Shown here in pieces: positions 1-4,662 of a stretch of 5,248 nt of DNA. Position numbers and translations under genes: made by a program. The DNA is from Deltaproteobacteria bacterium (GTDB taxonomy: Bacteria > Myxococcota > Polyangia > Polyangiales > B10-G4), in the NCBI GenBank assembly GCA_019312705.1, contig JAFDCW010000391.1, forward strand, positions 1 through 5,248. The letters are read 5' to 3'. Every line of letters starts with the position of its first letter. Positions within the stretch are counted from its first letter, which is position 1. The notes under the pieces are model-generated. The model saw only the letters and a list, made by a program, of their open reading frames with translations, did no database searches and was not told where the DNA came from.

Positions 1-147
1 CAGACGAAGCGGATCCGGGTCTGCACGCGGTGCATTCGGTCCGGCAAGGTCGTCAAGGTCGTCAAAATCGACACGACCGCCCAGCCTGCCCAGCCTGCCC
101 AGCCTGCCCAGGCCCCGCAGGCCGCCCCGGCTGTCACCGCTGCCTAG
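1..147 (+). CDS. rpmB: 50S ribosomal protein L28, C-terminal part (5' end outside window)
   Basis: Component of the large ribosomal subunit. Only the last 48 residues are visible, read in frame 1 to a TAG at 145-147. The stretch RIRVCTRCIRSGKVVK is the characteristic C-terminal end of the cysteine-containing form of L28. Its C-x-x-C (the CTRC) would be half of a zinc ribbon, with the partner cysteine pair expected near the unseen N-terminus. After this normal end the protein continues for about 27 residues as a tail made of Ala-Gln-Pro repeats followed by an Ala/Pro-rich end. That tail is encoded by a 9-bp tandem repeat and looks disordered. The family assignment rests on this short but distinctive motif. 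The downstream pseudouridine synthase gene starts about 36 bp later on the same strand, so co-transcription is possible. Confidence 0.85.
   Translation, partial: QTKRIRVCTRCIRSGKVVKVVKIDTTAQPAQPAQPAQAPQAAPAVTAA
79..111 (+). repeat. 9-bp tandem repeat in the rpmB tail
   Basis: The 9-base unit gcccagcct occurs three times in a row (79-105), followed by a partial fourth copy, gcccag (106-111). It is in frame and encodes Ala-Gln-Pro repeats in the C-terminal tail of L28. Because the unit is a multiple of three, gain or loss of copies would change tail length without breaking the frame. Confidence 0.9.
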
Positions 148-165
148 GGCCTCGGCGCAGTAGCG

Positions 166-180
166 GGAGCCTTAGGCTCC
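166..180 (+). terminator. Small hairpin between rpmB and the pseudouridine synthase gene, possible weak terminator
   Basis: ggagcc (166-171) and ggctcc (175-180) form a perfect 6-bp inverted repeat around a three-base loop, 18 bases after the rpmB stop codon. No T-run follows, so it is not a convincing intrinsic terminator. It ends just before the proposed TTG start at 184 and could instead affect translation initiation or simply stabilise the 3' end of the rpmB message. Confidence 0.25.
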
Positions 181-183
181 TCG

Positions 184-1182
184 TTGCTGCGGATCGATCA
201 TCGAGTGGCCGACCATCCCCCGGGCAGTGATCCCGAGGGGGTCGTTCTCACGTTCCTGGTGCCCCGGGAACTTGCGGGACAGCGCCTCGATCGTTTCATC
301 CAGAACCGCATCCCGCGTCTCTCCCGTACTCGGGCGAATGCGATCGTGCGTTCCTGCGCGTTCATGGCGGACGGCCGGCGACGTCGCCCGGCGGAGCGGG
401 TCAAGGACGGGGAGGTTGTCCTTCTGGTCCGCCCGCGCTTCGAGGAGCCTGAGACGCCCTTGCACTTCGGCGTCGTCTACGAGGACGACGACGTCCTGGG
501 TGTCGACAAGCCGTCGGGGCTGCCGATGCACCCGACCGCGACCTACCACCGCCACACGCTGACCTACCTGCTGCGCGAGAAGTACGGCGACCCGACGCCG
601 CACATTGCCCATCGCCTCGACCGCGAGACCAGCGGAGTTGTGGTTTGCGGCAAGCACATCGACGCGGAACGCGGCCTCAAGCGCGCCTTCGAAGACCGAC
701 GGGTGAAAAAGACCTACCAGGCGATCGTCCGCGGGGTGATGGATGACGACGAGGGACGTATCGAGGTGCCCCTCGCGCACGTGAGGGAAGGGCTGCATGT
801 GCTCATGGAGGTCCGGGAGGATGGCTATGACTCCCGGACGGCCTATGTGGTCGAGGAGCGCGGCCCCGCCCACACGCTCGTCACCTTGCACCCGGAGACC
901 GGCCGGCAGCATCAACTGCGGGTGCATCTCCGGGAGATCGGCCACCCGATCGTCGGCGACAAACTCTACGGGCCGGAGCGCGAACAGCCCTTCCTCGACT
1001 TCATCGATACGGGCATGACTCCGGACCTCGAAGCCCGCCTCGGCCACGACCGCCAGGCGCTGCACGCGCATTCGGTTTCGGTCCAGCATCCGATCCGCGA
1101 CGAGACCTTGCACATCCTGGCTCCCCTGAGCCCCGATCTGGTGAAACTGTGGATGCGGCTACGCGGCACCGCGGGTCCGTGA
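184..1182 (+). CDS. RluA-family RNA pseudouridine synthase with S4 domain
   Basis: Isomerises specific uridines in structured RNA, in this family usually 23S rRNA or tRNA, to pseudouridine in the cytoplasm. The 332-residue product has an N-terminal S4 RNA-binding domain (about residues 27-85, beginning around GQRLDRFI at 32-39). The RluA catalytic domain follows. HRLDRETSG at 143-151 carries the catalytic aspartate D146, GRQHQLRVHL spans 240-249, and HPIVGDKLYG spans 254-263; all are hallmarks of the family. A segment of about 40 residues between the last motif and the C-terminus makes the protein slightly longer than compact RluA enzymes. The exact target (RluC-, RluD- or TruC-like) cannot be told, so no symbol is given. 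The start is uncertain. TTG at 184 gives the longest form, GTG at 205 is a reasonable alternative, and neither has a good ribosome binding site. The upstream neighbour is rpmB, consistent with a translation-related cluster. Confidence 0.92.
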   Translation: MLRIDHRVADHPPGSDPEGVVLTFLVPRELAGQRLDRFIQNRIPRLSRTRANAIVRSCAFMADGRRRRPAERVKDGEVVLLVRPRFEEPETPLHFGVVYEDDDVLGVDKPSGLPMHPTATYHRHTLTYLLREKYGDPTPHIAHRLDRETSGVVVCGKHIDAERGLKRAFEDRRVKKTYQAIVRGVMDDDEGRIEVPLAHVREGLHVLMEVREDGYDSRTAYVVEERGPAHTLVTLHPETGRQHQLRVHLREIGHPIVGDKLYGPEREQPFLDFIDTGMTPDLEARLGHDRQALHAHSVSVQHPIRDETLHILAPLSPDLVKLWMRLRGTAGP

Positions 1183-1220
1183 GGTCTCGCGGATCTTCGG
1201 TCGCAGCGCCCCCGGCGGGC

Positions 1221-1229
1221 TGCTAGCAT
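1221..1229 (+). promoter_or_regulatory. Possible extended -10 promoter element upstream of the 1241 lipoprotein gene
   Basis: TGCTAGCAT fits the extended -10 form TG-n-TAnnAT, with the TG at 1221-1222 and the hexamer TAGCAT at 1224-1229 matching TATAAT at four of six positions, including the most conserved ones. No recognisable -35 element lies at the usual distance. Transcription would start around 1236, giving an almost leaderless message for the ATG at 1241. That would fit the absence of a Shine-Dalgarno sequence there. This is a short motif and may be chance. Confidence 0.3.
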
Positions 1230-1240
1230 GCGCCGCCCCC

Positions 1241-1849
1241 ATGAAGCGACGCCTGCCGAGCCACCCTTCGTCCATTGCCCTCTTCCTCCTGGGGGCCCTC
1301 GCCGCCTGCGGTGGGGGGACCGAAGGCCGTACCATCCAGCCGTTCACCGGTGAACACGCCGAAGTCTTCGAGGATGGCGTCGACTTCGTCGCCGACCCGG
1401 ACGCCCTCGAGGGGCGCTGGCGCGAGGATTGGTCCCGGGACCTCGACCGGCGAGTCACCTGGTCCGACGGCGTCCTGCTCCTGACCATCGGCACCATCCG
1501 CACCGACAGCGACCTCGACCGTCAGCGCACCTACCGCCTGATCGCCCAAGTCGACCGGGTGATCCTCGGCGAAGGAGACGAGGGCTTCTCGGGCGAGATC
1601 GAGCTCAAGGTGAGGGAGGGCGAAGCAGGGTTCGGCACCGTCGACGGCAACGAGCGCCAGCTCCTCGACCAGCCCTTCGTCGGCTTCGTCCGGTGGCATC
1701 AGACCGATGCCGGCGAGGTGGTCCCTCGCTGGCACCTGTCGCCGGCGACGACACCGGTGGTGAGTCGGGTCGAGTACCTCGCCGAGAGCCGTCGCGACGT
1801 GCGACGCGAGCGCGGACGAACGACCACGGTCATCCACGAAGCCGAGTAG
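1241..1849 (+). CDS. Putative secreted lipoprotein of unknown function
   Basis: The 202-residue protein begins with a lipoprotein signal peptide: basic residues near the N-terminus (KRR at 2-4), a hydrophobic core at about 12-22, and a good lipobox L20-A21-A22-C23 followed by three glycines. The mature chain should be anchored in the envelope through C23. After a short linker it holds one mixed alpha/beta region (about 40-180) rich in acidic and hydrophobic alternation, with TYRLIAQVDRVI-type strands around 97-108. It contains no further cysteine and no enzymatic motif I recognise. The C-terminus is strongly charged (RRDVRRERGR). I cannot assign a family. The ATG at 1241 is chosen because it places the signal peptide correctly; no Shine-Dalgarno is seen. 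It is 58 bp from the pseudouridine synthase stop. Its 3' end converges on the kinase gene with only 23 bp between stop codons. Confidence 0.8.
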   Translation: MKRRLPSHPSSIALFLLGALAACGGGTEGRTIQPFTGEHAEVFEDGVDFVADPDALEGRWREDWSRDLDRRVTWSDGVLLLTIGTIRTDSDLDRQRTYRLIAQVDRVILGEGDEGFSGEIELKVREGEAGFGTVDGNERQLLDQPFVGFVRWHQTDAGEVVPRWHLSPATTPVVSRVEYLAESRRDVRRERGRTTTVIHEAE

Positions 1850-1872
1850 ATTGAGCAGTGCCTCCCGGAGCG

Positions 1873-3243
1873 TCAGTCGTCGGTCGAGTGACCGTCCGGA
1901 GTCGACTCGACCGTCGTCTTATCGCCCGGTAGGTCGTCGAACCCGTCGGCACGGCTCGCGTCGGTCAACGCGGTCTTGTCCGTATGGATCGGATTCAGGG
2001 TGCGGCCCCCTCGGGGCTTCCTCGGCTTTCGGACCGGCGCCGTCGCCCGATGGGGGGGGGTGCCGATCATCTCGGTCTTGGCATCGTGCACCGGGTCGTC
2101 GAGGGTCTTGTCGTCGGCGAGGTTTCTGGGCCCGCCCCCTGCACCTTGACCGTCGGGCCCGGATAGGGAGAGGGGATCGATGGTGCTGGTAGGGTTGGGA
2201 CTGAACTTCGAGAACGCCGCGTCGGGACCGAGGGAGTCGGCGATCAGGTTCTTTCCGAGGTTCTCGACTGGGGAGGCGTCGACCACGAACTCCTCCATCG
2301 CCCGCAGCTCCTTTTCGATCTCTTCGGACCAGAGCCGCTTCAAGAAGCGGGCGAGCTTCGTCCGGCGGTACTTCGGGTTGTATCGACGCAGGAAGCCGAG
2401 CAGCGCATCGCGGAACTCCATCGACGTCTGGTATCGACCTGAGCGCGAGCGGGTCATCGACTTTTCGATGATGCGCTGGAGCTCTTCGGGGATGTGGGGG
2501 TTTACCTGCCCCGCGGGTTTGGGATCAGCGTCCCGGACGGCGAAGATGAGGTCGATTTCGTTGGGGGCAGAGAATGGGGCCGCCCCCGCGGCCAGCTCGT
2601 AGAGCACGCTCCCGGCGCTGAAGATGTCGCTACGCCAGTCGAGCTTGCGGCCGAAGGCCTGCTCCGGCGACATGTACTTCACCTTGCCCTTGATGATGCC
2701 GGTCTTGGTCTGGACCCGGTTGTGCGTTGCTTTGGCGATCCCGAAATCGCAGATCTTCACCGTGCCGTCGTACGCGACGAGGATATTTGATGGGCTGAAG
2801 TCCCGGTGCACGATGCGCAAGGGTTCGCCGTGCTCGTCTCGGGCGATGTGAGCGTGGTGCATGCCGTCCAGGGCTCGGGCCAGGATGTAGGCGATGTCGT
2901 CGAACTGCAGACTGTCGCCGCGCTGCCGGGCCTTCTCGACGGCGGACCGGAGGTCCTTGCCGTCGACGAACTCCATGGCGATGAGCAGGGTGTCTTCGAG
3001 CTCGGTGAGTTCGTAGACCTCGGCGATGTTCGGGTGCCGGAGATGACTGACGAGTTTGAACTCGTCAGTCAGCATATCGATGAAATTCTTGTCCTCGACG
3101 TAGTGGGGCAGAAGCTTCTTGATGGCGACGTCGCGGCGAAAGTCGTCGTCGTCAAAGGTGAACGCCCGGAAGATCTCCGCCATTCCCCCGTAGGCGATAC
3201 GTTCCGTGAGCTGGTACCGCCCGAGCCGCTTCGTTCGACGCAT
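1873..3243 (-). CDS. Hanks-type (eukaryote-like) Ser/Thr protein kinase, soluble, with disordered C-terminal tail
   Basis: Phosphorylates Ser/Thr on target proteins using ATP. The 456-residue protein has a full kinase domain at about 10-285: glycine loop AYGGMAEIF (17-25, the first usual glycine is alanine), VAIK lysine K42, helix-C glutamate E61, catalytic HRD at 146-148, N153, DFG at 166-168, activation-loop threonines T179 and T181, and SPE at 192-194. All residues required for catalysis are present. The catalytic loop reads HRDFSPSN, with serine where most kinases have lysine. Residues 290-320 are basic and probably helical. Residues 340-456 are low-complexity and contain four Lys-Thr motifs. 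There is no transmembrane segment, unlike PknB-type receptor kinases, so it should be cytoplasmic. The ATG at 3243 is preferred because homology begins at once; an in-frame TTG at 3279 would add 12 residues. Neither has a clear Shine-Dalgarno. It lies 48 bp downstream of the lipoprotein gene on the same strand, so co-transcription is likely. Confidence 0.93.
   Translation of the reverse strand: MRRTKRLGRYQLTERIAYGGMAEIFRAFTFDDDDFRRDVAIKKLLPHYVEDKNFIDMLTDEFKLVSHLRHPNIAEVYELTELEDTLLIAMEFVDGKDLRSAVEKARQRGDSLQFDDIAYILARALDGMHHAHIARDEHGEPLRIVHRDFSPSNILVAYDGTVKICDFGIAKATHNRVQTKTGIIKGKVKYMSPEQAFGRKLDWRSDIFSAGSVLYELAAGAAPFSAPNEIDLIFAVRDADPKPAGQVNPHIPEELQRIIEKSMTRSRSGRYQTSMEFRDALLGFLRRYNPKYRRTKLARFLKRLWSEEIEKELRAMEEFVVDASPVENLGKNLIADSLGPDAAFSKFSPNPTSTIDPLSLSGPDGQGAGGGPRNLADDKTLDDPVHDAKTEMIGTPPHRATAPVRKPRKPRGGRTLNPIHTDKTALTDASRADGFDDLPGDKTTVESTPDGHSTDD
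1881..1913 (+). terminator. Inverted repeat at the convergent gene ends, possible terminator for the 1241-1849 gene
   Basis: cggtcgagt (1881-1889) and actcgaccg (1905-1913) are a perfect 9-bp inverted repeat. Three more pairs are possible inside it (gac 1890-1892 with gtc 1901-1903), leaving an eight-base loop and one bulged base. It lies 32 bases after the lipoprotein stop codon and inside the last codons of the oppositely oriented kinase gene. On the + strand it is followed by tcgtctta, only modestly T-rich. Convergent genes separated by 23 bp have little other room for a terminator, so this is a reasonable but unproven candidate. Confidence 0.35.
2052..2060 (-). repeat. Nine-base homopolymer (C9 on the coding strand) in the kinase gene
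   Basis: Nine consecutive G on the + strand, read as nine C in the kinase message across the codons for Thr395-Pro396-Pro397-His398. This is the longest homopolymer in the window and lies in the low-complexity tail. Such tracts are prone to slippage and to sequencing error. The same Lys-Thr motif type occurs on both sides of the tract in the current frame, so the length as given appears correct. Confidence 0.9.
3044..3071. repeat. Perfect 13-bp inverted repeat inside the kinase gene
   Basis: tgactgacgagtt (3044-3056) and aactcgtcagtca (3059-3071) are exact reverse complements separated by two bases. In the kinase message this would fold into a very stable hairpin with a loop of about four bases. 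It covers the codons from the end of Leu58 through Ser66, including helix-C residue E61. It could be an RNA structure, a DNA-binding dyad, or chance in a constrained coding region. Confidence 0.9.
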
Positions 3244-3291
3244 GAGGCACGGCCAGAGTGGGCCAATTGGGCCCCTCAATTCAACCGAGTA

Positions 3292-3978
3292 TCACCGGAC
3301 GGTGAGCTCGAGGCGGGGGCGCCGCTCGGAGGCGAGGGATCGGGGAGACGCAAAGCGAAGGGGTGCCCCCTCGTCGCTCCGCGAGACGATCGCCACAGAG
3401 ATCTCGGTTGAGCCCTTGCTTTGGGCCTCGTTCACCGGTTCGGTGATGTCGAAGCGCAGCAATCGCGTGGCCCCCGGGGCGATTCCGGCCTCGCTCACTG
3501 GGAGGCGGCTCCGCCGGGGGGCATTTCGCCGGACCAGGGTGGGGCCCTCGAAGCTTTGGGTGCGGTAAGCGGCGAGGTGCGCCGGGACCGCTGGGGGGTC
3601 CCAGGTGACGTGGGGCCAGAGCACGAGGACCGCCTTTTGGATCCGGCCGGCATCGGGGATGGGTCCGAACGTCAGGTATGCGATCTGACCGTCGTCGCCC
3701 CCGATGGGCAGCAGGTCGGTATCGCCCGAGGTACCTGCGGCGCCCATACCGCCCCAGTCCTGGGCCGCGACCCAGACCGCTCGGGCAAAGCGCCCGGCCG
3801 CCGGATCGAGGGGGATGCAGGCCCCCGTCGCGCCGCAAACGGTGCCCTCGGGGCAGAGGGAGCTCGACGAGCATGGCGGCGGGGCGCCGCACCCGGCGGT
3901 CCCGGATCCCAAGGCGTACGCGGCCGCCGCGATCAAAAAGAAACGACCTTTGCCGAAACACGGCACGGAGGAGAACAT
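3292..3978 (-). CDS. Putative lipoprotein with Cys-rich N-terminus and DNRLRE-like C-terminal domain
   Basis: The 228-residue protein carries an N-terminal signal sequence (basic K10 and R12, hydrophobic core 13-24) ending in T27-A28-G29-C30. This lipobox is imperfect because position -3 is Thr rather than Leu. Then comes a cysteine cluster: C30, C36, C42, C48 and C54 are spaced exactly six residues apart. Residues about 65-228 look like a beta-sandwich. The final 53 residues start FDITEPVN, continue through LRFAS and end PRLELTVR, a pattern I associate with DNRLRE (CBM96-like) domains of surface proteins; this match is from memory and is moderate. No catalytic motif is seen. The ATG at 3978 is chosen because it sets the signal peptide; the same frame stays open far upstream, but that part is antisense to other genes. 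A Shine-Dalgarno is not evident. It is followed by the Ser/Thr kinase gene on the same strand and diverges from the 4111 lipoprotein gene. Confidence 0.75.
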   Translation of the reverse strand: MFSSVPCFGKGRFFLIAAAAYALGSGTAGCGAPPPCSSSSLCPEGTVCGATGACIPLDPAAGRFARAVWVAAQDWGGMGAAGTSGDTDLLPIGGDDGQIAYLTFGPIPDAGRIQKAVLVLWPHVTWDPPAVPAHLAAYRTQSFEGPTLVRRNAPRRSRLPVSEAGIAPGATRLLRFDITEPVNEAQSKGSTEISVAIVSRSDEGAPLRFASPRSLASERRPRLELTVR

Positions 3979-4110
3979 ACTCGGCTCGGGGCTTTTCGCC
4001 ACGGCCGCCGCCTGCGATAACGACAATGACCACTGCTCCCGAGACTGCACCTCCCCCAAGACAGCCCCACGATAGCCCCAAGCCAGCCCGCGGACTCTCA
4101 GAGGACCACC
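3979..4110. promoter_or_regulatory. Divergent intergenic region with presumed promoters in both directions
   Basis: These 132 bp separate two divergently oriented lipoprotein genes and should hold promoters for both likely operons. On the + strand, TGCGATAAC at 4013-4021 resembles an extended -10 element (hexamer GATAAC, four of six matches), with only a poor -35 match at 3993-3998. It would leave a leader of about 85 bases. I see no convincing promoter hexamers on the - strand and no clear operator dyad. The presence of promoters is inferred from gene orientation rather than from strong motifs. Confidence 0.35.
4100..4105 (+). promoter_or_regulatory. Ribosome binding site for the 4111 lipoprotein gene
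   Basis: AGAGGA ends five bases before the ATG at 4111, the right spacing for a Shine-Dalgarno sequence. It is the clearest one in the window and fixes this start codon. Confidence 0.65.
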
Positions 4111-4656
4111 ATGACGACCTTTCGACTCGTGACCATCGCAACCCTCGCCTTCGCCCTCGGAGCGTGTGACGACGAAGCCCCTAGCGAGGCGGACCCCCAA
4201 GCAAGCGCCGAGAGCGCTGGGAATGTCGAAGCAGCGGACCCCGGCGCCGGGGCCGAGGCCCCCCCCGAGGCCCCGGCGGCGGGTGACCCCGAGGCCGGCC
4301 CCGTCGTCGACGACCCGACCTTCGAGCTGCGGGCCACCGCCTCGGACACCTACGCGAACGGAGAGCTCGCTCAGTTCGACATCCGCATCACGCCGAAGGG
4401 CGAGTACCACATGAACGAAGAGTTCCCGACGACCATCACGGTGCATACCGTCGACGGCGTTGCCTTCCCGAAGTCCGAGCTCGAAGCGGGGGACGCCGCC
4501 GAGTTCGGCGAGGCCCTCGCGCGCTTCGACGTGCCCTTCACCGCGTCCGCCGCCGGCGAGCACCGCGTGGTCTGCGACGTGTCCTTCGCCGTTTGCACGG
4601 CGTCCAACTGCATTCCGGAAAACCGCACCCTCGCGGTCGTCCTCGCGGTCGAGTAA
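4111..4656 (+). CDS. Putative lipoprotein with DsbD N-terminal-like (Ig-fold) domain
   Basis: The 181-residue product starts with a lipoprotein signal peptide (R5, hydrophobic 6-16) and a good lipobox L16-G17-A18-C19. Two aspartates follow; Asp directly after the lipidated Cys is an inner-membrane retention signal in enterobacteria, but the rule may not hold here. Residues 20-67 are an acidic Ala/Glu/Pro-rich linker, presumably flexible. Residues about 68-181 form a compact beta-rich domain. It ends with C155, C162 and C167 in the stretch VSFAVCTASNCIPENRTL (157-174), which resembles the end of the DsbD N-terminal domain. There a Cys pair receives electrons and passes them to periplasmic thiol proteins. 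The spacing here (C-x4-C) differs from the C-x5-C of E. coli DsbD, so thiol exchange is only a suggestion. The start is supported by AGAGGA five bases upstream. The stop is six bases before prkA, so the two genes are very probably co-transcribed. Confidence 0.78.
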   Translation: MTTFRLVTIATLAFALGACDDEAPSEADPQASAESAGNVEAADPGAGAEAPPEAPAAGDPEAGPVVDDPTFELRATASDTYANGELAQFDIRITPKGEYHMNEEFPTTITVHTVDGVAFPKSELEAGDAAEFGEALARFDVPFTASAAGEHRVVCDVSFAVCTASNCIPENRTLAVVLAVE

Positions 4657-4662
4657 CGCGCC

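Noticed and set aside
30..230. 66-residue + strand frame rich in Arg/Gly/Pro
   Set aside because: Overlaps the end of rpmB in another frame and runs into the pseudouridine synthase start; its composition is that of a frame-shifted GC-rich gene.
172..1113. 313-residue open frame on the - strand
   Set aside because: Exactly antisense to the well-supported RluA-family gene; typical antisense open frame caused by G/C at third positions, with no recognisable motif.
1183..1240. Possible terminator after the pseudouridine synthase gene
   Set aside because: Only a gccc/gggc four-base stem with no T-run is visible; too weak to call.
1223..1837. 204-residue open frame on the - strand
   Set aside because: Antisense to the lipoprotein gene at 1241-1849, which has a signal peptide and lipobox; the antisense product shows no domain.
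3260..3274. Short inverted repeat gggcc/ggccc around aattg between the DNRLRE-like lipoprotein and kinase genes
   Set aside because: Five-base stem in GC-rich DNA; not distinguishable from chance, though it lies just upstream of the kinase start.
2806..3411. 201-residue open frame on the + strand
   Set aside because: Antisense to the kinase catalytic domain, whose motifs are unmistakable.
4239..4252. 14-bp palindrome ccccggcgccgggg
   Set aside because: Lies in a low-complexity GC-only stretch of the lipoprotein linker, where such palindromes arise easily.
4303..4314. 12-bp palindrome gtcgtcgacgac
   Set aside because: Explained by coding for Val-Val-Asp-Asp with GC-ending codons; short and common in this composition.
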